A stretch of 64,000 bases of DNA from Streptomyces daqingensis (lineage in GTDB: Bacteria > Actinomycetota > Actinomycetes > Streptomycetales > Streptomycetaceae). A program made the position numbers and the translations under genes. A model generated the notes under the pieces. The model was not told the DNA's origin and searched no databases. It worked only from the letters and a program-made list of their open reading frames with translations. The DNA lies in the NCBI RefSeq assembly GCF_014645895.1, contig NZ_BMMP01000002.1, positions 496,001 through 560,000 on the forward strand, written 5' to 3'. Within the stretch, counting starts at the first letter, position 1. The number at the start of each line of letters is the position of its first letter. This document shows positions 53,059-61,302 of the stretch, one piece after another.

Positions 53059-54750
53059 TCAGCGTTCTTCGCGGTACTCCTCGCCTGGCTCTCCCGCGGC
53101 GTGCGCCCGCAGTTCGACGCGCCGGATCTTGCCGGAGATCGTCTTGGGCAGCTCCGCGAACTCGATGACCCGGACCCGCTTGTAGGGCGCGAGCGTCTCC
53201 CGTGAATGCGCGAAGAGCGTCTTCGCGGTCTCCGGCCCGGGCTCCCATCCTGAGGCGAGCACCACGTACGCCTTGGGCACCGCCAGCCGCACCGGGTCGG
53301 GCGAGGGCACCACGGCGGCCTCCGCCACGGCCTCGTGCTCCAGCAGTGCGCTCTCCAGCTCGAACGGGGAGATCTTGTAGTCGCTCGCCTTGAAGACGTC
53401 GTCGGAGCGGCCGACGTAGGTGATGTAGCCGTCCTCGTCACGGCTGCCGATGTCGCCGGTGCGGTAGTAGCCGTCCGCCATGGCCTCGGCCGTCCGCTCC
53501 TCGTCCCCCCGGTAGCCGGTCATCAGACCGACGGGACGGTGCGAGAGGTCGAGGCAGATCTCGCCCTCCTCGACGCCGGGACGGCCGGTGACGGGGTCGA
53601 GCAGCGTCACCTCGAAGCCGGGCATGGGACGTCCCATGGAGCCCGGCTTGAGCTGCTGCCCCGGGGAGTTGGCGACCTGGACCGCCGTCTCCGTCTGGCC
53701 GAAGCCGTCCCGGATGCTCGTGCCCCAGGCGCGGCGCACGTGCTCGATGACCTCGGGGTTGAGGGGTTCCCCGGCGGCCACGACCTCGCGGGGCACTGCC
53801 TGCAGCCGGCTCAGGTCGGCCTGGATCAGCATCCGCCACACGGTGGGCGGGGCGCAGAAGCTCGTGACGCCGGCGGCCTCGATCTCGGCCAGCAGCCGTT
53901 CCGCGTCGAACCGCGCGTAGTTGTAGATGAAGATCGTCGCCTCGGCGTTCCACGGGGCGAAGAAGTTGGACCACGCGTGCTTGGCCCAGCCCGGCGAGGA
54001 GATGTTGAGATGCACGTCGCCCGGCTGCAGGCCGATCCAGTACATCGTGGCCAGATGGCCGACCGGGTAGGAGAGATGCGTGTGCTCCACCAGCTTCGGC
54101 TGCGCGGTCGTCCCCGAGGTGAAGTAGAGGAGCAACGTGTCGTCGCCGCGCGTGGGGCCCTCGGGTTCGTACCCGGCGGACGCGTCGTAGGCGTCCTCGT
54201 ACGCGAGCCACCCCTCCGGCAGCCCGCCGCCGCCACCGACGCCGATGCGCGTGTAGTCGCCTGCGACCGTCGCGAACTTCGGCGCGTCCTCCGCCCGTAC
54301 GACCACGTGCCGGGCCTCGCCGCGCTCGATGCGGTCCGCCAGGTCGTGGGGGCCGAGCAGCGGCGTCGCGGGGATGACGACGGCGCGCAGCTTCATGCAG
54401 GCGAGCAGCGTCTCCCACAGTTCGACCTGGTTGCCCAGCATCAGGATGACGCGGTGGCCCGGTGCGACTCCCCGCGAACGCAGCCAGTTGGCGACCCGGT
54501 CGGAGCGGACGCGCATCTCGTCGAACGAGTAGCGGGCGGAGGTGCCGTCCTCCTCGACGATGTGCAGGGCGGTGCGGTCGGCCCTGTCCCGCGCGACGGC
54601 GTCGAACCAGTCGAGCGCCCAGTTGAAGTGCGCGGGACGGGGCCACTCGAACTCCGCACGGGCGCCGTCGTAGTCGGTCCGGTGCCGCAACAGGGCGTCA
54701 CGGGCCGCGCGGAAGGCGTCGGTGGGGCTGGCGGACTCGGTGGCCGTCAT
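53059..54750 (-). CDS. AMP-forming acyl-CoA synthetase (medium-chain/aromatic type)
   Basis: A 563-residue ANL-superfamily enzyme. P-loop-like motif LLYFTSGTTAQPKLVEHTH (Ala-Gln where Gly is usual), GFGQTETAVQ (A5), YYRTGDIG (A7), YVGRSDDVFKASDYKISPFELE (A8) and the C-terminal PKTISGKIRRVELR with the catalytic Lys (A10) are all present. It would activate a carboxylic acid as acyl-AMP and then acyl-CoA. The pattern is that of medium-chain or benzoate-type ligases. ATG 54750 is used. It is divergent from a drug-type MFS gene. Confidence 0.88.
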   Translation of the reverse strand: MTATESASPTDAFRAARDALLRHRTDYDGARAEFEWPRPAHFNWALDWFDAVARDRADRTALHIVEEDGTSARYSFDEMRVRSDRVANWLRSRGVAPGHRVILMLGNQVELWETLLACMKLRAVVIPATPLLGPHDLADRIERGEARHVVVRAEDAPKFATVAGDYTRIGVGGGGGLPEGWLAYEDAYDASAGYEPEGPTRGDDTLLLYFTSGTTAQPKLVEHTHLSYPVGHLATMYWIGLQPGDVHLNISSPGWAKHAWSNFFAPWNAEATIFIYNYARFDAERLLAEIEAAGVTSFCAPPTVWRMLIQADLSRLQAVPREVVAAGEPLNPEVIEHVRRAWGTSIRDGFGQTETAVQVANSPGQQLKPGSMGRPMPGFEVTLLDPVTGRPGVEEGEICLDLSHRPVGLMTGYRGDEERTAEAMADGYYRTGDIGSRDEDGYITYVGRSDDVFKASDYKISPFELESALLEHEAVAEAAVVPSPDPVRLAVPKAYVVLASGWEPGPETAKTLFAHSRETLAPYKRVRVIEFAELPKTISGKIRRVELRAHAAGEPGEEYREER

Positions 54751-54947
54751 CGTCACTCCTCGGATCCCGCGATGCGCCTGTCGCTCGACGCGCCGGCCAC
54801 ACCGCCGTTTCACACTGCCGGTACATACTTCCCGCTCGCTCCGCCGGACCGGCCGTCCGTCGGCGCTGCCCGTCATCCTCAGTCACCGGACGGACGTCAC
54901 ACCACCCCCGAGCAGCAGTCCGTGCAGTGGACAGGGATGCTGGAGGG

Positions 54948-56408
54948 ATGTCCACCGCCTCCCCCGACGAGAAGGGCGAAGCCCGGCCGCGGCGCCTGCT
55001 GGTGCTGGCGATCTGCTGCATGAGCCTGCTGATCGTCAGTCTCGACGTCACCGCGCTCAACGTCGCGCTGCCCTCGCTGCAGCGGGACCTGAACGCGTCC
55101 GTGTCCGGCCTCCAGTGGACTCTCGACGCGTACACGCTCGTGCTCGCCTCGTTCCTGATGCTCTCCGGATCGACGGCCGACAGAGTCGGGCGGCGGCGTG
55201 TCTTCCAGACCGGGCTCGTCCTCTTCACGGCCGGGTCGATGCTGTGCGCCCTCGCACCGGGGCTGGGCTGGCTCATCGCTTTCCGCGCGCTGCAGGCGAT
55301 CGGCGGCTCGATGCTCAACCCCGTCGCCATGTCGATCATCACCAACACCTTCCCGGAGCCGCGGGAGCGGGCCCGGGCCATCGGCGTGTGGGGCGGCGTC
55401 GTCGGCATCTCCATGGCAGCCGGGCCGCTGCTGGGCGGTGCGCTGGTCACGTGGGCGGGCTGGCGGTGGATCTTCTGGCTCAACATCCCCATCGGGCTGG
55501 CGGCCCTGCTGCTGACCGCGCTCTTCGTGCCGGAGTCCCGGGCGCCCCGGCCGCGCAGGCTCGACCCCGTCGGCCAGTTGCTGGTGATGGCGACGCTGGG
55601 CTCCCTGACCTTCGGCATCATCGAGGGCGGCGCGTCCGGCGCGAGCGGGCCGGGCAGCGGAGCGGCATGGACGTCGCCGCTGATCCTGGCGTGCTTCGGG
55701 GCGAGCGCCTGCTCGCTCGCGGCACTCGTGCTGTGGGAGCGACGGCGGGCGGAGCCGCTGCTGGAGCTGCGCTTCTTCCGCAGCGTCCCGTTCAGCGGCG
55801 CGACCGTCACCGCCGTCACCTCGTTCGGCGCGCTCGCCGGGTTCCTCTTCCTCAGCACCCTCCACCTCCAGAACGACCGGGGCCTGTCCGCCTTCGAGGC
55901 GGGCCTCCACCTGCTGCCCATGGCGGCGATGACGGCCGTCTTCGCGCCGCTGTCCGGGCATATCGTCGCCGTACGCGGCGCACGGGTGCCGCTGCTGCTG
56001 GCGGGGGTCTTCATGACGGCGAGCGGCGTGCTCCTCGCGGGCTTCCGCGCGGAGGACTCCGGCACGCTGCTCGTCGTCTCCTACGTGCTGTTCGGCATCG
56101 GCTTCGGGCTGGTCAACGCCCCCATCACGAACGCCGCCGTCTCGGGGATGCCGCGTTCGCGGGCGGGTCTGGCCGCCAGCATCGCCTCCACCAGCCGCCA
56201 GGTCGGATCGGCCCTGGGGGTCGCCGTCATCGGCGTCGCCGCGGCGGCCGGAGCGGACGCCGCCGGCTGGTGGATCATCACCGGCTGCGGCGCTGCTGTG
56301 GGCGTGCTGGGCTGGGTCACCACCAGCTCCTGGGCACGGGCGACGGCGGATCGCGTCGCCTCCTGCCTCCCGGACCGCGATCCCCCGCTGAGCCCGGCCG
56401 ACAAGTGA
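54948..56408 (+). CDS. MFS drug:H+ antiporter (DHA2/EmrB-QacA family)
   Basis: A 486-residue transporter with 14 predicted helices. Motif D1 (LIVSLDVTALNVALPSLQRDL) and motif A (GSTADRVGRRRVFQTG) identify DHA2; motif C (GVVGISMAAGPLLGGAL) marks an antiporter. It would export toxic compounds in exchange for protons. ATG 54948 lies directly after GGAGGG, so spacing is poor; GTG 54927 is an alternative giving seven more residues. Confidence 0.88.
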   Translation: MSTASPDEKGEARPRRLLVLAICCMSLLIVSLDVTALNVALPSLQRDLNASVSGLQWTLDAYTLVLASFLMLSGSTADRVGRRRVFQTGLVLFTAGSMLCALAPGLGWLIAFRALQAIGGSMLNPVAMSIITNTFPEPRERARAIGVWGGVVGISMAAGPLLGGALVTWAGWRWIFWLNIPIGLAALLLTALFVPESRAPRPRRLDPVGQLLVMATLGSLTFGIIEGGASGASGPGSGAAWTSPLILACFGASACSLAALVLWERRRAEPLLELRFFRSVPFSGATVTAVTSFGALAGFLFLSTLHLQNDRGLSAFEAGLHLLPMAAMTAVFAPLSGHIVAVRGARVPLLLAGVFMTASGVLLAGFRAEDSGTLLVVSYVLFGIGFGLVNAPITNAAVSGMPRSRAGLAASIASTSRQVGSALGVAVIGVAAAAGADAAGWWIITGCGAAVGVLGWVTTSSWARATADRVASCLPDRDPPLSPADK

Positions 56409-56474
56409 ACGGGCAGCGCGGGAGCGGGCGTTCGCGCCACCTGCGTTGTGTGTGCCGCCGGCCCCGCACGCCCG

Positions 56475-56645
56475 TCAGCCCCTCAGGCGGGCGTTGAGGC
56501 GGGCGGCCTGACGCGTCAGGTGGTCGCGCTCGGCGAGGTCGGGCGCCAGCCGGGCGGCCTCGGCGTACAGCCTCGCCGCTGTCTCCAGGTCCCCGTCGCG
56601 CTCGTGCAGGTACGCCGCCACTTCTCCTCTGTGCCAGGCGGCCAT
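56475..56645 (-). pseudogene. C-terminal remnant of an ECF sigma factor
   Basis: The frame encodes only about 56 residues (MAAWHRGEVAAYLHERDGD, then YAEAARLAPDLAERDHLTRQAARLN). These resemble the helical TPR-like C-terminus of the large ECF sigma factors (DUF6596 type), where an expected HxHL-x-x-x-GD-x-x-A pattern ends in RYLxxxAARL. No region 2 or 4 is present. Such sigma genes usually follow a YCII-domain gene; one is found at 57595-58008 on the same strand, now separated by kptA and a repeat element. Confidence 0.5.
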
Positions 56646-56844
56646 TGTGGCCGCGTTCACCTCAGGGACGGAGCCGGGCGCGGATTCTCGACATCGGCGC
56701 GGCACCTTTCTCCGGTCTTCTTCCGCCCCTCTTCACCGCCCCTCTTCACCGCTCGTCTTCCGTCCTGTGCGCGCCGCCCGCCCGAACCGCGGGATCCCCG
56801 AAACCCAGGTGCTTCCGGCCCGCCGGCACGCCACTCTTGTAGCC

Positions 56845-57423
56845 GTGGAAACGAAACTCACGAAGAACCGGAGCGTGAAGATCTCCAAGTTCCTCTCCCG
56901 GCATCTGCGGCACGAGCCGCACCGCATCGGCATCACCCTGGACGCACACGGACGGGTGGACGTGGAGGAGCTGATCCGGGCCGCCGGGGCCCATGGATTC
57001 ACCTTCACCCGCGCCGAGTTGGAGGAGGTCGTCGCGACGAGCGACAAGCAGCGCTTCGCCGTCGAGGACGGACTCATCCGCGCCAACCAGGGGCATTCGG
57101 TCCCCGTCGACCTGGATCTGCCCGTACGCAGGCCGCCCGCCCGGCTCTACCACGGGACGGTCGGCCGCTTCCTACCCGCGATCCGCGCGGAGGGGCTGCG
57201 CGCCATGAGCCGGCACGCCGTCCACCTCTCCCCCGACCGGGAGACCGCCGCGCGCGTGGGCGCACGCCGCGGCCGTCCGGTGGTGCTCACGGTGGAGGCG
57301 GAGGCGATGTACCGGGACGGGCACTCGTTCCGGCTCAGCAGCAACGGCGTGTGGCTCGCGGACCGGGTGCCGCCCCGCTACCTGCTGGAGCCGGCGGTCA
57401 CGGAGCAGCCGGACGTGCCTTAG
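56845..57423 (+). CDS. kptA: RNA 2'-phosphotransferase (Tpt1/KptA)
   Basis: A 192-residue enzyme removing an internal RNA 2'-phosphate by transfer to NAD+. The N-terminal lobe KISKFLSRHLRHEPHRIGITLD holds the R-H pair; the C-terminal ADP-ribosyltransferase lobe contains LYHGTVGRFLPAIRAEGLRAMSRHAVHLS (second His), RRGRPVVLTVEA and SSNGVWLADRVPPRYL. GTG 56845 is chosen as it directly precedes METKL-like KLTKNRSVKISKFLS. Bacteria lack the usual tRNA-splicing need for it, so the physiological substrate is uncertain. The TAG stop is formed by the end of the repeat element. Confidence 0.9.
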   Translation: METKLTKNRSVKISKFLSRHLRHEPHRIGITLDAHGRVDVEELIRAAGAHGFTFTRAELEEVVATSDKQRFAVEDGLIRANQGHSVPVDLDLPVRRPPARLYHGTVGRFLPAIRAEGLRAMSRHAVHLSPDRETAARVGARRGRPVVLTVEAEAMYRDGHSFRLSSNGVWLADRVPPRYLLEPAVTEQPDVP

Positions 57424-57597
57424 GGCCTGTCTGACAAATCCCGCCTGGCTTGCGCCGCCTGGCACGCACGTCTGCTGCGTTGTCGGACCGACCGAGTAGC
57501 CCACTACGAGGACGGACCTCCGCCTTGCATCCGCACGCACCAGACGACGCGAGCCCCGCCCTCCGGGCGAACGGCGCCATTTGTCAGACAGCCCCTA
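57421..57597. mobile_element. 177-bp MITE-like repeat with 19-bp terminal inverted repeats
   Basis: The ends TAGGGCCTGTCTGACAAAT (57421-57439) and its near-perfect reverse complement (57579-57597) differ at one position (57592). The interior of about 139 bp contains no gene. Similar palindromic elements recur after streptomycete genes, as I recall. Both flanking convergent genes take their TAG stop codon from the element's outermost three bases, suggesting insertion by a transposase acting in trans. Confidence 0.7.
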
Positions 57598-58008
57598 GGC
57601 AACCGGAGGCTCGTCCCCGATCGGGCGGACGATGACGGGCGGGTTCGTGGCGCCTTCCGGGACCGGGCACTGGTGGATACGCGCCGCGATCTGCGCCGCC
57701 CGCTCGAAGTCCTTGCACTGCAGCACCCAGAACCCGGCGATGACCGGCTCCTCCACTCCGTATCCGTCCTTGGAGACGACCGGCCGCCCGTCCTCGCCGG
57801 CGGTGACGAGCCCCCCGTCCGAGGGCGCCGTCAGCCCCTGGCCGTCGACGAGTTCACCGGACGCGGCGAGGTCCTCGTTCAGCTTCTGCATGAAGCCGAC
57901 CATGGCCTGAACGTCCTGCTTCGTCCACGCCGGTTCCCCCGGTGCGGACGTGCCGCCCATCGCGTCGTAGTCCGCCTGCGTCCCCTGAATGATGATCATG
58001 TACTTCAT
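57595..58008 (-). CDS. YCII-domain protein
   Basis: A 137-residue protein of the YCII family (dehydrogenase-like ferredoxin fold): MKYMIIIQGTQADYDAMGG at the start, MVGFMQKLNEDLAASGELVDGQGL, PVVSKDGYGVEEPVIAGFWVLQCKDFERAAQIAARI and a C-terminal VIVRPI. In streptomycetes such genes typically sit just upstream of a DUF6596-type ECF sigma factor. Here a sigma remnant lies on the same strand 950 bp further down. Its TAG stop comes from the repeat element, so the C-terminal end may be altered. Confidence 0.82.
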   Translation of the reverse strand: MKYMIIIQGTQADYDAMGGTSAPGEPAWTKQDVQAMVGFMQKLNEDLAASGELVDGQGLTAPSDGGLVTAGEDGRPVVSKDGYGVEEPVIAGFWVLQCKDFERAAQIAARIHQCPVPEGATNPPVIVRPIGDEPPVA

Positions 58009-58321
58009 GGCCGTCCTCCCGGCTCGTCCGTCGCGCTCCCGCCGTCGGGGAGCACCGAGTACAGACGTCCGCTCAGGACGGAACTCATCGGCGGGGTGAC
58101 GTGGGTGTCACCGTGAGTGCCGGTCCGGCACGGAAGGACGGGTGCCGGCGGCGGCGCTCTTGACCACCGCGCGACGAGGACCGTCAGGTCTCGTCGGGAA
58201 GTGCGCGGACGTCGCGAAGATCGGGCGCAGCCTCACCCCCGCGCGGCACCGATGGTGCAGTATCGGGAGGGTGTTGACGGGGGACCGGTACCATCGCGAC
58301 AAGCGGGACGGCCGTGGCACG

Positions 58322-59353
58322 GTGACGGGGCATCCGCTCCAGCCCACCGAACGGACCACGCGGCCCCGCACCGAACGCAGCGCGCGCGGCCGCGGGCCGC
58401 GTCCTCCGCGCAAGCACACCTTCTCCGTCTTCGTCGGTCTCGTCCTCGCGGTGCTGAGCGTGCCGCTGGCCTACCGCGGCATGGACGACGACGGGCCCAC
58501 TCCCATCGCCCAGCTCCTCGCCTTCCTGCCGTGGTTCCTGGTACCGGGCTGGCTGGGGCTGCTGTACTCGGTGCTCGCACGCCGCGGCCTGCTGGCGGTG
58601 TGGTCCATCGCCGTGCTGATGGCGACCGTGGGATTCACCCTCCCCGAGGGGCCGGACGCTCCACAGGGCGCCGCGCAGCGCACCGGCAAGGCACGGTTCC
58701 GGGTGCTGACCGCCAACATCCACCTCGGTGACGCGACCGGCGGCCTCGTGAAGACCCTGCGCAGGGAACGTCCGCAGATCGCCTCGGTCCAGGAGTGCGA
58801 CGCCCGATGCGTGGCGGAGCTCAACACCCCTGCGATGCTCGACGCGTACCCGTACCGCCACATCGTCGGCGGGACGGGCGCCTCCGGCTCGGCCCTCCTG
58901 AGCGTCTATCCACTGGAGGAGCCGAGCACCCTCGAGGGCCGGCTCGGCATGCCGGGCGCGGTCGCCGACGTCTCGGGGGAACGGGTGCGGGTGCAGGTCG
59001 TCCACCCGATGCCGCCCACGCCGGAGGCGCTGCGGTCGTGGCGTGCGGAGCTCGGCAGGCTGAAAGCGTTCGGCGCTTCGCGCGGGTCGACGCCGACCAT
59101 CATGGCGGGCGACTTCAACGCCTCGCAGGACCACGCCGCCTTCCGCGACATCCTGCACACCGGCATGAACGACGCCGCACGGCTGACGGGGCAGTCGCGC
59201 ACCCCGACCTGGCCGGACAACAGGGCGCGGCCGATGGGCGCCCAGATCGACCACGTCCTGGTCAGCGACCCGCTGACGGCGGTCGAGGCCCGCTTCCTGG
59301 AGATGCCCGGCTCCGACCATCTGGCCGTGCTCGCGGACATCAAGCTCTTCTGA
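58322..59353 (+). CDS. membrane-anchored endonuclease/exonuclease/phosphatase-fold protein
   Basis: A 343-residue protein. After a basic start, three hydrophobic helices lie at about residues 30-48, 62-80 and 86-106. The extracytoplasmic C-terminal domain (from about 118) is an EEP fold: FRVLTANIHLGDAT (Asn), VQECDA (Glu), IMAGDFNASQDH (Asp/Asn) and MPGSDHLAVLADIKL (Asp-His). It resembles secreted nucleases/phosphodiesterases. The start is uncertain: GTG 58322 is preferred; GTG 58271 with GGGAGG upstream is a real alternative. Confidence 0.8.
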   Translation: MTGHPLQPTERTTRPRTERSARGRGPRPPRKHTFSVFVGLVLAVLSVPLAYRGMDDDGPTPIAQLLAFLPWFLVPGWLGLLYSVLARRGLLAVWSIAVLMATVGFTLPEGPDAPQGAAQRTGKARFRVLTANIHLGDATGGLVKTLRRERPQIASVQECDARCVAELNTPAMLDAYPYRHIVGGTGASGSALLSVYPLEEPSTLEGRLGMPGAVADVSGERVRVQVVHPMPPTPEALRSWRAELGRLKAFGASRGSTPTIMAGDFNASQDHAAFRDILHTGMNDAARLTGQSRTPTWPDNRARPMGAQIDHVLVSDPLTAVEARFLEMPGSDHLAVLADIKLF

Positions 59354-59418
59354 CGACGGAGCACCTCGCCGCTCCGGGGTTTGCCCGGGTGGCGGCCGGG
59401 AAGAGGACCAGAGTATTA

Positions 59419-59430
59419 GTCAAATTTGAC
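59419..59430. promoter_or_regulatory. palindrome GTCAAATTTGAC
   Basis: A perfect 12-bp AT-rich palindrome within ATTA-rich sequence, 35-46 bp upstream of the NTF2-like gene. It resembles MarR/TetR-type operators. No adjacent regulator gene is present. Confidence 0.4.
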
Positions 59431-59464
59431 CAATCAGCAGATCGACCTCGCGAGGAGGGCTCCC

Positions 59465-59911
59465 GTGGAGGAGAACGCCGCTTACACACCGAGCGAAGAG
59501 GACCACCGCGAAGTGGAGGCGTGGTTCGCGAAGTACGACGCCCACGCCGCGAACGCGGACGTCGAAGCCATGGCGTCCATGGCGCTCTTCCCGCTGAACC
59601 TCGTGACCGACGACGCCGGGCCCGGCACCGGCTGGACCGGACAGTGGAGCCGGGAGGAGTACGTGCGCACCATGTCGGGCGTCATGGGTGAACCGGGCGG
59701 CGAGGACGTGCACTTCGAGTCCCGGCGCACCCCGCACTTCCTCTCCGCCAGCCTCGCGCTGGTCTTCACCGAGTCCACCATGACGGCCGGGGGGCAGAGC
59801 CGGCGGATGCGCTACGCGGACGTGCTCGTCAAGCAGGGCGGCGAGTGGTACTTCCAGACGATGGTCCAGGGAGGCTGGGCGGCGGCGATGAAGGGCGCCA
59901 CCCCGTCCTGA
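59465..59911 (+). CDS. SnoaL/NTF2-like protein
   Basis: A 148-residue NTF2-like protein. GTG 59465 is chosen as GAGGAGGG lies 5 nt before it; the longer frame from TTG 59426 overlaps the palindrome. REVEAWFAKYDAHAANADVEAMASMALFPLNLVTDD, then WSREEYVRTM and FLSASLALVFTES, MRYADVLVKQGGEWYFQTMVQGGW are typical of polyketide-cyclase-like small proteins. Function unknown. It is convergent with xdhC. Confidence 0.72.
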   Translation: MEENAAYTPSEEDHREVEAWFAKYDAHAANADVEAMASMALFPLNLVTDDAGPGTGWTGQWSREEYVRTMSGVMGEPGGEDVHFESRRTPHFLSASLALVFTESTMTAGGQSRRMRYADVLVKQGGEWYFQTMVQGGWAAAMKGATPS

Positions 59912-59996
59912 CCGCCCGTCCTGACCGCCCGTTCGGCACCTGCCCGGCCCCGGCGTCCCGGCGCGGCACCGCTACGACCGGCGGCGGGGCACCCCC

Positions 59997-61178
59997 TCAG
60001 TGGACGAGCGGCACCGTGTCCCGGTGGATCGGGGTGTGCGCGCCGGTGAGGGGGACGCCGGTGCCGCCGTGGCGGACGGCCACGATCTCGGCCGCGATGG
60101 ACAGCGCCGTCTCCTCCGGCGTACGCGCGCCGAGGTCGAGCCCGATCGGCGAGTGCAGACGCGCCAGTTCGGCGTCGCCGAGTCCCGCCTCCCGGAGTTG
60201 CTCCAGGCGGGCGAGATGGGTGCGGCGGGAGCCCATGGCGCCGACGTAGGCGATGGGCAGCCGCAGCGCCCGTTCCAGCAGCGGCACGTCGAACTTGGCG
60301 TCGTGGGTGAGGACGCACACCACGGTGCGGGCGTCGAGCTGCTGGGAGTCGAGGTAGCGGTGCGGCCATTCGACGACGACCTCGTCGGCGCCGGGGAAGC
60401 GTGCGGGCGTCGCGAAGACGGGGCGGGCGTCGCAGACGGTGACCCGGTAGCCGAGGAAGGAACCGGTGGTGGCGAGCGCGCCGGCGAAGTCGATCGCCCC
60501 GAAGACCAGCATCCGCGGCGGCGGCGCGCTGGACTCGACCAGGAGCGTGGCCGGGGGGCCGCACTCCGGTTCGCCGTCGCCGCCCGCCGCGCCGCGCGCG
60601 CCTGCCCCGGGAGGGCCGCCGGTCCCGGCGCCCGTCTCGACAGTCGCGGTGCGGCCCGCCGCCAGCAGGGCGCGGGTCTCCGCGAGCGCCCCCGCGTCGA
60701 GGGCGTCCGCGCCGCCGAGACTGCCGGCGCCCTCTCCCTCGGCGGGTACGTACAGCGCACCGCCGAGCAGCTCCTGCGGCCCTCCGACGACGCGGGTGAG
60801 CGCGACGGACTCGCCGCGCGCGGCGGCCGCCAGCGCCTCCGCGTAGAGCGCCCGCCGTGCCGAGCCCCGCGGGACGGGCGTCACGAGGATGTCGATGACG
60901 CCGCCGCAGGTGAGGCCCACGGCGAAAGCGTCGTCGTCGCTGTACCCGAAGCGTTCGAGCACGGTGCGGCCGGTCTCCATCGCGTCCCGGCAGAGGTCGT
61001 AGACCGCGCCCTCCACGCATCCCCCGGAGACGCTGCCCACGGCTTCGCCGTCGCCGTCGACGGCGAGCGCCGCACCGGGGCTGCGGGGCGCGCTGCCGCT
61101 CACGGCGACGACCGTGGCGACGGCGAAGTCCCGCTCCTCCTGGCACCAGCGGTGCAGTTCAGCGGCGAGATCCAGCAT
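59997..61178 (-). CDS. xdhC: XdhC-family molybdoenzyme accessory protein
   Basis: A 393-residue protein. The N-terminal XdhC/CoxI domain (about 15-90) contains VSGSAPRSPGAALAVDGDGEAVGSVSGGCVEGAVYD; the C-terminal Rossmann domain (about 225-370) has MLVFGAIDFAGALATTGSFLGYRVTVCDARP, VLTHDAKFDVPLLERAL, YVGAMGSRRTH and the HSPIGLDLGARTPEE signature. It binds molybdenum cofactor and promotes sulfuration and insertion into xanthine dehydrogenase. ATG 61178 is used. It lies downstream of the permease and xdhB in the same direction. Confidence 0.9.
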   Translation of the reverse strand: MLDLAAELHRWCQEERDFAVATVVAVSGSAPRSPGAALAVDGDGEAVGSVSGGCVEGAVYDLCRDAMETGRTVLERFGYSDDDAFAVGLTCGGVIDILVTPVPRGSARRALYAEALAAAARGESVALTRVVGGPQELLGGALYVPAEGEGAGSLGGADALDAGALAETRALLAAGRTATVETGAGTGGPPGAGARGAAGGDGEPECGPPATLLVESSAPPPRMLVFGAIDFAGALATTGSFLGYRVTVCDARPVFATPARFPGADEVVVEWPHRYLDSQQLDARTVVCVLTHDAKFDVPLLERALRLPIAYVGAMGSRRTHLARLEQLREAGLGDAELARLHSPIGLDLGARTPEETALSIAAEIVAVRHGGTGVPLTGAHTPIHRDTVPLVH

Positions 61179-61302
61179 CGGGGGCTCCTCGGGGGACGCT
61201 CACAGGGCGCTCCTGCGAGCCTACGTCCGGCGGCGGCACGGCCGCCGAGGGGGACCTCCCGGCGCCGGAACCGTCCCGGCGCCGGGGGCGGTGCCCGTCG
61301 CC

